Of a stretch of 64,000 nt of DNA, positions 49,241 to 58,301 are shown in pieces. Source of the stretch: Sphingomonas montanisoli (GTDB lineage Bacteria > Pseudomonadota > Alphaproteobacteria > Sphingomonadales > Sphingomonadaceae). The stretch lies in contig NZ_VTOU01000007.1 in assembly GCF_008274695.1 (NCBI RefSeq), positions 1 through 64,000 on the forward strand. Direction: 5' to 3'. A program made the position numbers and the translations under genes. Numbering within the stretch: position 1 is the stretch's first letter; each line of letters begins with the position of its first letter. Below the pieces are notes generated by a model. That model was not told where the DNA came from. It saw nothing but the letters and a program-made list of their open reading frames with translations, and did not search any database.

Positions 49241-50464
49241 TTAGAGTCGGTCGAAATCCACCTCGCCGTGGCGATCCAGCCAGTTCGTCGCCTCGGGCAT
49301 CGGATATTTCAGCCCCGTCGCGCAGTTGAACAGCACCGCCGTCTCGCTTTCGCTCACCAGCCCGTCGGCCAGCGCGGCGCGATAGGCCGCCAGCGTCGCG
49401 CCGCCCTCGGGGCACAGTAGTAGCCCGTCCTGACGCGCGGTATCGTCGACTGCCTTCAGGATCGCATCGTCATCCACCGCGATCGCCTTGCCGCCGCTCT
49501 CGCGCACCGCGCGCAGGATCAGGAAGTCGCCGACAGCTTTGGGCACGCGGATGCCCGCCGCCACCGTGTGCGAATTCTCCCAGCGATCGGCATGCTCTAC
49601 GCCGTCATCATAAGCCTTCACGATCGGCGCACAGCCGGACGCCTGCACCGCATACATGCGCGGCCGCTTGCTGCCGATCCAGCCGAGCTTCTCCAGCTCG
49701 TCGAACGCCTTCCACATGCCGATCAGGCCGGTGCCCCCGCCGGTGGGGTAGAAGATTGCATCGGGCAATTCCCAGCCGAACTGCGCGGCCAGTTCCAGCC
49801 CCATCGTCTTCTTGCCCTCGATCCGATACGGCTCCTTCAGGGTCGAAAAGTCGAACCAGCGCCCCTCAGCCGCGCCCTTGCCGACGATCGCGCCGCAATC
49901 GTCGATCAGCCCGTTGACCCGCCACACCCTCGCGCCCTGCAGCGCGATCTCGCGCACGTTGATCTCGGGCGTATCCTCCGGACACAGCACGATCGTCTCG
50001 ATCCCGCAGCGGCTGGCATAAGCGGCCAGCGCCGCGCCCGCATTGCCGTTGGTCGGCATCGCGATCTTCGTGACACCAAGCTCCTTCGCCATCGATACGG
50101 CCATCACCAGCCCGCGCGCCTTGAACGACCCGGTCGGCAGGCGGCCTTCGTCCTTCACCAGCACATTCGCGCCGCCGCTTGCGGGGATCGGTACCAGCGG
50201 CGTCTCGATCTCGCCCAGCGAGACGATGTCCTTCGTGTGTCGCACCGGCAGCAACTCGCGCCACCGCCACAAATCGGTCGGCCGCGCCGCAATCTCGTCA
50301 CGCGACACCGCCTTGCCGATCGCCTCCAGATCGTAGCGTACGAGGAGGGGACGGCCGACCTTCGACAGGCCGTGAAGCTTGTCCGCCTCATATCGCTCCC
50401 CCGTCATCGAGCATTCGAGGTGGGTGACGAAGCTGGGCCGATCGGCGGAAAGATTCTCGTTCAT
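49241..50464 (-). CDS. thrC: threonine synthase
   Basis: The 407-residue PLP enzyme converts O-phosphohomoserine to threonine. LPTGSFKARG contains the PLP-binding Lys115, and TNGNAGAALAAYASRCG plus FYPTGGGTGLIGMWKAF are the phosphate and cofactor loops. The N-terminal HLECSMTGERYEAD segment is typical of the class that includes plant-like and alphaproteobacterial threonine synthases. Start and length are normal. It is followed on the same strand by a REP element and the ABC-F gene. Confidence 0.92.
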   Translation of the reverse strand: MNENLSADRPSFVTHLECSMTGERYEADKLHGLSKVGRPLLVRYDLEAIGKAVSRDEIAARPTDLWRWRELLPVRHTKDIVSLGEIETPLVPIPASGGANVLVKDEGRLPTGSFKARGLVMAVSMAKELGVTKIAMPTNGNAGAALAAYASRCGIETIVLCPEDTPEINVREIALQGARVWRVNGLIDDCGAIVGKGAAEGRWFDFSTLKEPYRIEGKKTMGLELAAQFGWELPDAIFYPTGGGTGLIGMWKAFDELEKLGWIGSKRPRMYAVQASGCAPIVKAYDDGVEHADRWENSHTVAAGIRVPKAVGDFLILRAVRESGGKAIAVDDDAILKAVDDTARQDGLLLCPEGGATLAAYRAALADGLVSESETAVLFNCATGLKYPMPEATNWLDRHGEVDFDRL

Positions 50465-50485
50465 GCCGCCGCTTTAGCGTGAGTG

Positions 50486-51529
50486 TCAGCCGCGCGCGAA
50501 CCCCTTCGCGCCATAGGCGGGCAGTTCGTGCTGCATCACGATGCCGGGTTTCGCCGCCACGACATGCGGGATCGCGTTTACGGCCGGCATTGCGGTCATG
50601 ATCATGCCCAGGCCCATATAGTTTTCCTCGTTCCAGTCCTTGGGCGGGACGAGCAGGACGTGGGTGTGGACCGTCGGCATACCGATCACGTCGATGAAAT
50701 AGCCATGCTTGATGTCGAAGCCGTTCTCGACATTCGGTCCCTTGAGCCACTGGAAGCGCAGGACGATCAGGTCCTTCCCGCCCACCTTCCCGCGCCAGCG
50801 GCCGTCGACCGCGGTGATCTCGCCCTTGCGGATCGTGGCGTAACCCAGCTCGTTGTCGGCGCTGGCCACCGCATAATCGATGTCGAACGTGATCTCGTCG
50901 AGGGTCACGCCCAGCGCGTCGGCGGTCAGCTCGACCGCGTCGCTGAACACCTCGGTCGTCTTGGCGGCGGCCTCGACCAGGCCCGGCGTGCCCGGCAGCT
51001 TGCCGAAACCGACATTCACCTCGGTCTCCCAGCTGTCATAGCCGGTCGAGTCGACCGATTCGAGCACGCGCACCTGATCGACGCGGTTGCACACCTGGCT
51101 GCTGACGATTGCCATCATGTTGGCGAAGCCGGGGTTCATGCCCGATCCGAACAGGGTGGCGCCGCCCTTTTCGCCGGCCGCGCGGATGCGGGCGCGCTCC
51201 TCCTCGCCCATCCACCGGCCGGTGATGAAGGCGGCGGTCGCGACGATGTTGATGCCCGCTTCCAGGATACGACACAGTTCGTCCACGTTCGACCACATCG
51301 GATTATAGACGCACACGTCGGGTTTCAGCGCGAACAGCGCCTCGACATCGTTTGTCGCGAGCACGCCTGTGGGCGTATCCAACCCGCACAATTCGGCTGC
51401 GTCCCTCCCCACTTTCGACGTGCCATGCGAATAGACGCCAACCAGCTCGTAGAGCGGGTTCTCGATCACCGCGCGCAATGATCGCCGGCCGACATTGCCG
51501 GTGGTCCACTGGATGACGCGATAGGCCAT
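50486..51529 (-). CDS. dihydrodipicolinate reductase-like NAD(P)-dependent dehydrogenase
   Basis: The 347-residue protein has an N-terminal Rossmann domain with VIQWTTGNVGRRSLR (about 5-20) and a C-terminal domain of the DapB/2,4-diaminopentanoate dehydrogenase type. Members of this group reduce or oxidise amines or aldehydes outside lysine synthesis, often in catabolic clusters. GGAGAGAGACATGG at the start supports the ATG at 51529. It is the upstream neighbour of thrC on the same strand, with 21 bases between, but is likely to be a separate function. The substrate is unknown. Confidence 0.8.
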   Translation of the reverse strand: MAYRVIQWTTGNVGRRSLRAVIENPLYELVGVYSHGTSKVGRDAAELCGLDTPTGVLATNDVEALFALKPDVCVYNPMWSNVDELCRILEAGINIVATAAFITGRWMGEEERARIRAAGEKGGATLFGSGMNPGFANMMAIVSSQVCNRVDQVRVLESVDSTGYDSWETEVNVGFGKLPGTPGLVEAAAKTTEVFSDAVELTADALGVTLDEITFDIDYAVASADNELGYATIRKGEITAVDGRWRGKVGGKDLIVLRFQWLKGPNVENGFDIKHGYFIDVIGMPTVHTHVLLVPPKDWNEENYMGLGMIMTAMPAVNAIPHVVAAKPGIVMQHELPAYGAKGFARG

Positions 51530-51672
51530 GTCTCTCTCCCGAACTTATCTTGTAAACGATCGATTACATGGCCCATGGAGGGGTGACAACAGCACGAAAC
51601 GCGGGACGGTTCGTCATCACATTGTCGCCGATCGGGCGGATGAGGCGATCACCGTCAAATTAGGGGACTCAT

Positions 51673-52749
51673 ATGCGCATCACTGGCCGATTGGCTGTTC
51701 TGCTCCTTGCCGCCATACCTTTGCCCGTTATTGCCGCGGCGCCCACCGATGCGACCGTCACCCGCGTCGCGCCCGATAAGGTGCGGATCAGCTGGAAGGA
51801 TGCGAACGGCGCCGACGTGCTGATGTCCGATCATGCCGACGCGACTGCAAAGGCATCTACCCTCGTCTCGCCCGACGATCGCGACGGCGCCCACGAACAG
51901 ACCGTCCGCCCGGGCGAGCGCGCCTATTTCCTGCTGCGCGACCATAAGAGCGGCGATGCGATCCGCGTCGCCGAACGCGTCCTCCCGCTCGCGCAGGGCT
52001 CCAACTTCCGCGACGTCGGCGGCTATGCCGCGGCGGGCGGCAAGCATGTCAAATGGGGCATGATCTTCCGATCCGGCGCGACCCCGCTGTTGAGCGACGC
52101 CGACGTGCAGCAGGTGTCGGGCCTCCACCTCGCCAACATGGTCGACCTGCGCTCGTCGGAGGAGCGACAGCTCGCACCGTCGCGCATCTATGGCGTGCCC
52201 TATAACGCGATCGGTTATTCGATGGCGCAGATCACCAATGCGATGAAGGCGACGGGCACGCCGGCAAACGCGATGCCCACCAATGGCGACGCGCTCTATC
52301 GCAAGATGCCCGATATGCTCGCGCCGCAGATGAAGCTGCTGTTCGATCGCCTGCTCGATCGCTCCGGCCCGCTCGCCTACAATTGCTCGGCGGGGCAGGA
52401 TCGCACCGGACTTGCCACCGCGCTCGTCCTCTCGGCGCTCGGCGTATCGCGCGACGTGATCAAGGCGGATTATCTGCTGTCCACGCCGAACCGGCACCCC
52501 GAATGGGAAATGCCCTGGTTCGATCCGGCCGCCTATCCGGACAACGCCGCCGCGCAGATGTTCGCTCGGCCCAAGGATGCGCCGGTCCGCCCGGCCAACC
52601 CGCTCTACATGCCGGACGGCACGCCGTTCATCACCTATGCGCTCGATCAGATCGACAAGGATTATGGCTCGGTCGAAGGCTATCTGGACAAGAAGCTGGG
52701 CGTCAGCGCCGCCGACATCGCGACGCTGCGCGCGACCTATCTGGAGTGA
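51673..52749 (+). CDS. secreted tyrosine phosphatase with a Cys-x5-Arg motif
   Basis: The 358-residue protein has a signal peptide (LAVLLLAAIPLPVIAAA), a small beta domain (about 25-105), and a PTP-loop domain. NFRDVGGYAA and VDLRSSEE belong to the Y_phosphatase3 family. The loop is NCSAGQDRTG with nucleophile Cys238 and Arg244; the usual His before the Cys is Asn237. It would act in the periplasm or outside the cell, and possibly has phosphoinositide or lipid-phosphate substrates as in related bacterial enzymes. It is convergent with and directly abuts the next gene. Confidence 0.9.
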   Translation: MRITGRLAVLLLAAIPLPVIAAAPTDATVTRVAPDKVRISWKDANGADVLMSDHADATAKASTLVSPDDRDGAHEQTVRPGERAYFLLRDHKSGDAIRVAERVLPLAQGSNFRDVGGYAAAGGKHVKWGMIFRSGATPLLSDADVQQVSGLHLANMVDLRSSEERQLAPSRIYGVPYNAIGYSMAQITNAMKATGTPANAMPTNGDALYRKMPDMLAPQMKLLFDRLLDRSGPLAYNCSAGQDRTGLATALVLSALGVSRDVIKADYLLSTPNRHPEWEMPWFDPAAYPDNAAAQMFARPKDAPVRPANPLYMPDGTPFITYALDQIDKDYGSVEGYLDKKLGVSAADIATLRATYLE

Positions 52750-53022
52750 TTACGGGGCGGGTGGTGAATCGGCTTCGATGAGTTCGACGACCTCATAATC
52801 GTACCGATCCCACCCGCGCTGCTTCGCCGCTTCGGCAATCGCCGCCTTTCGGCCGGTCGCTTCCTTCAGTGACTTGGCATGCCCCCAGAACACCTCGGGC
52901 TTCCCTTCGCCCCGATAGGCGACGATCCGCCAATAATGGGTGAAGGGCGACGCCGTCGGCCCTATCGTCTTGACGTAACCGTCCGCCATCGTGGCGATGA
53001 GGTAGCGTTTTTTCTTGGCCAT
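52750..53022 (-). CDS. small hypothetical protein
   Basis: The 90-residue protein is basic at the N-terminus (MAKKKRYLIATMADGYVKTIG). It has an aromatic middle with THYWRIVAYRGEGKPEVFWG, then a helical AKSLKEATGRKAAIAEAAKQ stretch and an acidic tail. The distribution suggests a compact nucleic-acid or protein-binding fold, but no family was recognised. It is followed on the same strand, upstream, by the esterase gene with 14 bases between, so the two are likely co-transcribed. Confidence 0.65.
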   Translation of the reverse strand: MAKKKRYLIATMADGYVKTIGPTASPFTHYWRIVAYRGEGKPEVFWGHAKSLKEATGRKAAIAEAAKQRGWDRYDYEVVELIEADSPPAP

Positions 53023-53036
53023 CCGCCTTCCAATCG

Positions 53037-53684
53037 TCAGGGCAATAGAGAGCGCCTGGCGAACTCGGTCGCCGCGACGAGCCCGTCCTGACCGACGCTA
53101 TGTGCGACGCCCGGCGACGCGTGCGTTTCCACCCGCACGCCGGCCGCCGTCAGCGCGGTCGCGGCAAGGTCCATCGATCGGAACGGTACGACGTCGTCCT
53201 CGGTCCCGTGGATCAAAAGGACGGGCGGCCGGCTGCGGATGTCCGCTTCAAGCCGATCCGGTGCGACGAGCATCCCCGAAATGCCGACGATGCCCGCGAT
53301 CGGATCCGGGCGGCGCAGGCCGACGTGCAGCGCCATCATCGTTCCCTGGCTGAAGCCGACGAGGAGAAGGCGGTCGCTCGACAGTCCTGTCGCGTCCAGT
53401 TCTTGCGTGACGAAGGCATCCAGCTCCGGCGCCGCCGAAGCCGCGCCGGCGGCGCGCTCGGCCATCGAGAAGGTCTCGATCGGCCACCACTGGTGTGCGG
53501 CGGCCATGCGCGGGATCTGCGAGGGGGCGTTGGGCGCCACGAAGGCCGCGTCGGGCAACGCCGGCTGGATCATCGCGGCGAGCGAGATGAGGTCGTCGCC
53601 GTTCGAACCGTAACCGTGGATCAGGATGACGAGGGCGTTCGGTTTGGAGCCGGAGAGTGGGGCGAGGCGGGGGCCATCGAGCAA
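53037..53684 (-). CDS. alpha/beta-hydrolase carboxylesterase (phospholipase/carboxylesterase family)
   Basis: The 215-residue protein has the small carboxylesterase fold of the Abhydrolase_2 type. It has HGYGSNGDDLISLA for the oxyanion loop, VGFSQGTMMAL with the nucleophilic serine (GFSQG, about residue 115), IHGTEDDVVP with the catalytic Asp, and VAHSVGQDG with the His. No signal peptide is present, so it is cytosolic. It probably hydrolyses short-chain or aromatic esters. It lies just upstream of tRNA-Arg(TCT) on the same strand. Confidence 0.9.
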   Translation of the reverse strand: MLDGPRLAPLSGSKPNALVILIHGYGSNGDDLISLAAMIQPALPDAAFVAPNAPSQIPRMAAAHQWWPIETFSMAERAAGAASAAPELDAFVTQELDATGLSSDRLLLVGFSQGTMMALHVGLRRPDPIAGIVGISGMLVAPDRLEADIRSRPPVLLIHGTEDDVVPFRSMDLAATALTAAGVRVETHASPGVAHSVGQDGLVAATEFARRSLLP

Positions 53685-53808
53685 GGGTCTATCCTTTTCC
53701 TTATGTCGGGTCGGAGGCGAGCCTAGCTGCTCTGCGGCTCCCCGTCGCCCGCCAGCAAGTTCGATGAACGCCCTGAAGGCGGCGGACGGTTCCGCGACGT
53801 TGTTGTTA

Positions 53809-53885
53809 TGGCGCGCCCGGCAGGACTCGAACCTGCAACTCCAAGCTTAGAAGGCTCGTGCTCTATCCAGTTGAACTACGGGCGC
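53809..53885 (-). tRNA. tRNA-Arg(TCT)
   Basis: Reading the minus strand, the acceptor GCGCCCG pairs with CGGGCGC. The D-arm is AGTTCAACTGGATAGAGC, the anticodon is TCT in CTTCTAA, and the T-loop is TTCGAGT. CCA is encoded (53809-53811 on the plus strand read TGG). It decodes AGA and AGG, rare arginine codons in this GC-rich genome. Acceptor stem and discriminator are the same as in the other tRNA-Arg at 29 kb. Confidence 0.97.
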
Positions 53886-53943
53886 GCGCTGGCGGCCGCA
53901 TAGCGTGGATTGCGCGGGGATGGAACCGCGCTACTCTACCGAA

Positions 53944-54693
53944 ATGACCGCCGCTTCGCCCGACACACCCGACGCCGTCGATGCCGCCCAACTGGCGGGC
54001 CGCCCGCTGCGCTATTTCGACTTCATGATGGCGGCATTCGTCACCATCCTGTTGCTCTCGAACGTGCTGGGCGCGGGCAAGGTCGCGATCATCGATCTGC
54101 CGGGGATCGGGCCGTGGCCGTTCGGCGCGGGCATCCTGTTCTTCCCGATCGGCTATGTGCTCGGCGACGTACTGACCGAAGTGTACGGCTATACCCGCGC
54201 GCGGCGCTGCATCTGGGTGGGGACGGTGGCACTGCTGTTCATGGCGCTGATGAGCTGGGTCGTCGTGGCGCTTCCGCCCGCGCCCGACTGGACGGGCCAG
54301 GCATCCTACGAAGCCGTGTTCGGGCAGGTGCGACGAATCGTGATCGCATCGATCTGCGCCTTCTGGGCGGGCGAGTTCGTCAACAGCTTCGTGATGGCGA
54401 AGATGAAGGTCTGGTCGAAGGGCGATCATCTGTGGATGCGCACGATCGGGTCGACGATTGCGGGGCAGGGGGTCGACAGCCTGATCTTCTACCCGCTCGC
54501 CTTCTGGGGCGCTGCGGGTTGGACGAATGCGCTCGTCATCAAGGTGCTGGCGACCCAGTGGATCCTGAAAGTGTCGTGGGAGGTGATCCTCACCCCGCTC
54601 ACCTATCTCGTCGTCGGCTTCCTCAAGAAGCGTGAAGGCGTCGACATCTACGATCAGTCGACCGACTTCACGCCATTCGCGACGAAGATCTAG
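53944..54693 (+). CDS. yhhQ: queuosine precursor transporter YhhQ (VUT family)
   Basis: The 249-residue protein has about six membrane helices and family motifs such as LLLSNVLGAGKV, LFFPIGYVLGDVLTEVYGY and FWAGEFVNSFVMAKMK. YhhQ imports queuosine precursors (preQ0/preQ1) used to modify tRNAs with GUN anticodons. The ATG at 53944 is adopted; an ATG at 53920 is in frame, without a good ribosome site. It is the first gene after tRNA-Arg(TCT) on the opposite strand. It is eight bases before a glycosyltransferase gene but is functionally unrelated. Confidence 0.9.
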   Translation: MTAASPDTPDAVDAAQLAGRPLRYFDFMMAAFVTILLLSNVLGAGKVAIIDLPGIGPWPFGAGILFFPIGYVLGDVLTEVYGYTRARRCIWVGTVALLFMALMSWVVVALPPAPDWTGQASYEAVFGQVRRIVIASICAFWAGEFVNSFVMAKMKVWSKGDHLWMRTIGSTIAGQGVDSLIFYPLAFWGAAGWTNALVIKVLATQWILKVSWEVILTPLTYLVVGFLKKREGVDIYDQSTDFTPFATKI

Positions 54694-54700
54694 CGGCTCC

Positions 54701-55828
54701 ATGATCTGCATCGTCGAGCCGACTTATGCGGGGTTCGATCACGCGCCGTTCAACGCCGCGATCATCCGCGCGACCGCGCTTGCCTTTCCGAACGAGCCGA
54801 TCTGCTTCGCGTCGACGCCCGAGCATCGCGCGCATGTCGAGCAACTCGGGCCGCTGCCGGCGAGGCTGCGCACGATCGACATCGACGTGCCCGCCACCGG
54901 TGGCCAGAGTGTCGGCCGCATCGTCGCGCAGTGGCGCGCGCTGCGCATCGCGATCCGCGAAAGTGACGCCGATCGCGTGCTGCTGCTGTCGTCGGCGGGG
55001 GAGACCTTCTTCGCGATCCGGCTGGTGCTGTGGGCGTTTCTGCGCGTGCGGCTGTTCGTCGTGCTGCACGGCAATCTCGTCTATGCGGTCGGCTGGCGAT
55101 CGAAGGATCCGCGCCACCGGTTGATCGATTATCGCACCGGAATGCGCGTCGCGCGCAGCGACAGGGTGCGGCTGATCGTCCTCGAACCTTCGATCAAGGA
55201 CGCCGCGATGCGGCTGGGTGTGCCGGGCGCCGATCGCTTCCTCGTCTGGCCGCATCCGATCAATGAGGATGAGCGCGACGATGGCACCCCGCTCGATCCC
55301 GATCGGCCGATCCGCATCGCCTTCCTGGGGGCGGCGACGCGGCGGAAGAATTTCCACGAATTCGTCGCACTCGTCCGCCGCGTGACTGCGCAGAGCGCGC
55401 GCTATCGTTTCAGCCTGATCGGCTTCCAGATGGAGGATTTCAGCGACGCGGCCGACGTCGTCGATCTTCCTGCCGCCCCGCTCGATCGCGCGGCCTATAT
55501 CGCGGCGCTGTGTGCGGTCGATTATGTCCTGCTACCGCTGGCCGCGCCCTACGAACTTTCGGCGAGCGGCACTTTGCTCGATTGCGTCACCACCGCCCGT
55601 CCGATTATGGCGCTGAACCTGCCCGCGGCGCGAACGATCGCGCAAGAGACGGGGGATATCGGGTTCATCTGCGGCGCGATGGAGGAGATGGAGACCTTGT
55701 TGTTCTCGGGTGACACCATCGCCGATCCCGCGCGCCACGCGGCGTTCCGCGCGCATCTGCGCGCGGCTGCGGCAACGCGCACGCCTGCCGCGCTCGCGCC
55801 GCTAATCCGCGATGATCTGACGCGATGA
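54701..55828 (+). CDS. glycosyltransferase (GT4/GT-B-like)
   Basis: The 375-residue protein is of the two-domain GT-B type. The N-terminal half has an ICIVEPTYAGFDHAPFNAAI start, with VLHGNLVYAV near residue 130. The C-terminal half has FLGAATRRKNFHEFVALV and YVLLPLAAPYELSASGTLLD, the latter being the sugar-nucleotide-contact Glu segment. It is the first of a run of polysaccharide genes. Substrates are unknown, but the neighbouring flippase suggests assembly of a surface glycan. It ends in an ATGA overlap with the next gene. Confidence 0.78.
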   Translation: MICIVEPTYAGFDHAPFNAAIIRATALAFPNEPICFASTPEHRAHVEQLGPLPARLRTIDIDVPATGGQSVGRIVAQWRALRIAIRESDADRVLLLSSAGETFFAIRLVLWAFLRVRLFVVLHGNLVYAVGWRSKDPRHRLIDYRTGMRVARSDRVRLIVLEPSIKDAAMRLGVPGADRFLVWPHPINEDERDDGTPLDPDRPIRIAFLGAATRRKNFHEFVALVRRVTAQSARYRFSLIGFQMEDFSDAADVVDLPAAPLDRAAYIAALCAVDYVLLPLAAPYELSASGTLLDCVTTARPIMALNLPAARTIAQETGDIGFICGAMEEMETLLFSGDTIADPARHAAFRAHLRAAAATRTPAALAPLIRDDLTR

Positions 55829-56748
55829 GCAATGCTGTCGACATCGTCACCGTCCTCTTCAACAGCGGCGACGTGCTCGATCGCTTCGTGGCGAGCCTGG
55901 TCGGCCAACAGGGGGTCCAATGGCGGCTGATCGCCGTCGACAACGCATCGAGCGACGGCTGCGCCGACCGGCTCGAGGCACTGGGCGATCCGCGTATCGT
56001 CGTCCTGCGCAACGCGACCAACACGGGCTTTGCCCGCGCCACGAACCGTGGGCTGCGCCACGCTCTGTCGCTGGGCAGCGAATTCATGATGCTGCTCAAC
56101 AACGATACGGCATTCGAACCCGAATTCCTGAAAGACCTGCTCGACGCGCGCGACCATCATCAGGCCGACGTCATCGCCCCGCGCATCCTGTATCTGCGCG
56201 ACCCCGATCATGCCTGGTATGCGGGCGGCCACTTCAACAATGACTGGATCTTCAAGAGCATCCATGAAGAGGCCGACAGTCCTGACGAGCCGGATCATCG
56301 CATCGTCGATTTCGCGTCCGGCTGTTGCCTGGGGATTACACGGGCCGTGACCGACACGATCGACCTGCTGGACGAACGCTTCTTCGTCTATTGGGAAGAC
56401 ACCGATTTCTGCATGCGCCTCAAGATGGAAGCGATACCGATCCACTACGTCCGGGGCATCACCCTGTTGCACGACAGTTCGGCGCTGACGGGCGGTCCCA
56501 ACAGCCAGACGTTCATTCGTCTTTTCTATCGGGGCTATATGCAGCTCCTGATGAAATATTTCGGAATGGTCTATGCGGGGCGTGCGGCGCTGCGGTTGAT
56601 TGCCAAGCACCATGCGCACCGGGACAATCGCGGCCGGCGTGCATTGCCGACGATGGCAGGCGCATTGGTGCGGGGCTATCTGATCGCGCTGATCGCTCCG
56701 CGCCTGCCGGCACGCAAATTCCTGGCGGCTTGGCGGCGCACGGCATGA
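55825..56748 (+). CDS. GT2 family glycosyltransferase (rhamnosyltransferase-like)
   Basis: The 307-residue protein is an inverting GT-A enzyme. Its motifs are VDIVTVLFNSGDVLDRF, AVDNASSDGC, NTGFARATNRGL and LLNNDTAFEPEF with the NDT-type metal site, and the acceptor-side FVYWEDTDFCMRLKMEA block with the catalytic Asp pair. This pattern is common in rhamnosyl- and other O-antigen-type transferases of the WbbL-like group. It is coupled to both neighbours by four-base overlaps, which supports one glycan-assembly operon. Confidence 0.9.
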   Translation: MSNAVDIVTVLFNSGDVLDRFVASLVGQQGVQWRLIAVDNASSDGCADRLEALGDPRIVVLRNATNTGFARATNRGLRHALSLGSEFMMLLNNDTAFEPEFLKDLLDARDHHQADVIAPRILYLRDPDHAWYAGGHFNNDWIFKSIHEEADSPDEPDHRIVDFASGCCLGITRAVTDTIDLLDERFFVYWEDTDFCMRLKMEAIPIHYVRGITLLHDSSALTGGPNSQTFIRLFYRGYMQLLMKYFGMVYAGRAALRLIAKHHAHRDNRGRRALPTMAGALVRGYLIALIAPRLPARKFLAAWRRTA

Positions 56749-58301
56749 GCAATCCGCCGCTGGAGATGCCCCCGGCGCCCGAGCCGCTGCCCGAACCCGA
56801 AGAGGCGGCGGTCGCTTCACTGACCGGCAAGACGATCCTCGGCGCGGTTTGGATGGTGGGCTGGCGCATGACCACCCGGCTGGTGGGGCTGCTCAGCACG
56901 CTCATCCTCGCCCGCCTGCTCGCGCCCGGTGATTTCGGTCTGGTGGCGATGGCGACCGTCATTTCCAGCGCGATCGATGCGGTCTCGACAATGGGGCTGA
57001 TCGACGCGCTGGTCCGCCATCCGCGCTACGAGAAGAAACTGCTCAACGCGGCCTTCTCGCTTCAGTTGTTGCGCGGGATCGCGACGGCGGTCGTCACGAT
57101 GCTTCTCGCCTGGCCTGCCAGCGTCTGGTTCAACGAACCGCGGCTGTTCCTGCTGATGATGCCGCTCGCGCTCGGATCGATCATCTCGGGGCTGGAGAAT
57201 ATCGGCATCGTCGAGTTCCGGCGTGAAATGCGCTTCGACATGGAGTTTCGCCTGCTCGCGATTCCCCGGCTGTTGCAGGTGGTCATCACGATCATCCTGG
57301 CCTTCACGCTGCGGTCCTATTGGACGCTCGTGATCGGGATCGTCGCGGGCAAGTTGCTGCGTCTCATCATGACCTATGTCGCGCACCCCTATCGGCCGCG
57401 TTTCTCGTTGGAGGGGTGGCGCGAGTTGATCGGCTTCTCCTTCTGGACGTGGCTGAGCGGGCTTGCGTCGATGGTGTGGGACCGGGTCGATCCGGTGGTC
57501 ATCGGCCCGGCCTTCGGCGCGGCCGCGCTGGGCACCTACCTGCTCGGCATGGAGATCGCGACCCTGCCGATCACCGAACTCGTCGCCCCCGCCGCCGCCG
57601 CCTTGTTCGCCGGCGTGGCGCGCGCGCGGGGCCGCGATGGCGAGGTGGTGAACATGTCGCTGCCGATCGTCACCCTGTTGATGCTGGGTATCGCCCCGCT
57701 CACGATCGGGCTGTCTGCGACGTCGGGCTATGTGGTCGACGTGCTGCTCGGATCGAAATGGACCGCCGCGCAGCCGCTGATGGCGATCTTCGCCTTCACC
57801 TGCCTGTTCGCGCCGTTCAGCTATGTGTGCACCACGATCCTGCTCGCCAGCGGGCGTGTGCGCCAGAATTTCGAGGTCGTGGCGATGAGCGCGGCGGTCA
57901 AGGTCGCGGTGCTCAGCGCGGCGACAATGTACACGAAGCGGCCCGAACTGATTGCGGTCGCATCGGTCTGCACCAATTTTGTCGAAGCCAGTCTGTTCGT
58001 GATCCAGGTTCGGCGGCTGGGTGATGTCGGCTGGGGGAAGGCGCGCGGCGGCCTGTTGCGGATCGTCCTGACAGGGATCGTCACGGTGGCGTTGCTGTAT
58101 CTCAGCGGTTTCGCCTGGCGCGCGCCCGAAGCGATCGGGGTGTTGCCCGCCCTGTTGACCGGTGGTTCGATCGGCATCGCGACCTTGGTGGTGTCCGCGA
58201 TCGTCCAGCTGGCGCTTTGGCACATCGTCGGCCGACCGGCGGGGCCGGAACAGCGGGTGATCGATCTTGTCAGCGCTCGGCTGAAGCGCCGCCTTACATA
58301 G
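56745..58301 (+). CDS. polysaccharide flippase (Wzx/MATE-like lipopolysaccharide exporter)
   Basis: The 518-residue membrane protein has about 14 hydrophobic segments after a soluble proline-rich tail (about 1-28). The WMVGWRMTTRLVGLLSTLILARLLAPGDFGL block matches the MOP superfamily exporters (PST/Wzx). It would flip polyprenyl-linked sugar units or export lipid-linked glycan across the inner membrane. The preceding glycosyltransferases make the unit. Its 3' end overlaps the convergent GT2 gene by eight bases. Confidence 0.9.
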   Translation: MSNPPLEMPPAPEPLPEPEEAAVASLTGKTILGAVWMVGWRMTTRLVGLLSTLILARLLAPGDFGLVAMATVISSAIDAVSTMGLIDALVRHPRYEKKLLNAAFSLQLLRGIATAVVTMLLAWPASVWFNEPRLFLLMMPLALGSIISGLENIGIVEFRREMRFDMEFRLLAIPRLLQVVITIILAFTLRSYWTLVIGIVAGKLLRLIMTYVAHPYRPRFSLEGWRELIGFSFWTWLSGLASMVWDRVDPVVIGPAFGAAALGTYLLGMEIATLPITELVAPAAAALFAGVARARGRDGEVVNMSLPIVTLLMLGIAPLTIGLSATSGYVVDVLLGSKWTAAQPLMAIFAFTCLFAPFSYVCTTILLASGRVRQNFEVVAMSAAVKVAVLSAATMYTKRPELIAVASVCTNFVEASLFVIQVRRLGDVGWGKARGGLLRIVLTGIVTVALLYLSGFAWRAPEAIGVLPALLTGGSIGIATLVVSAIVQLALWHIVGRPAGPEQRVIDLVSARLKRRLT

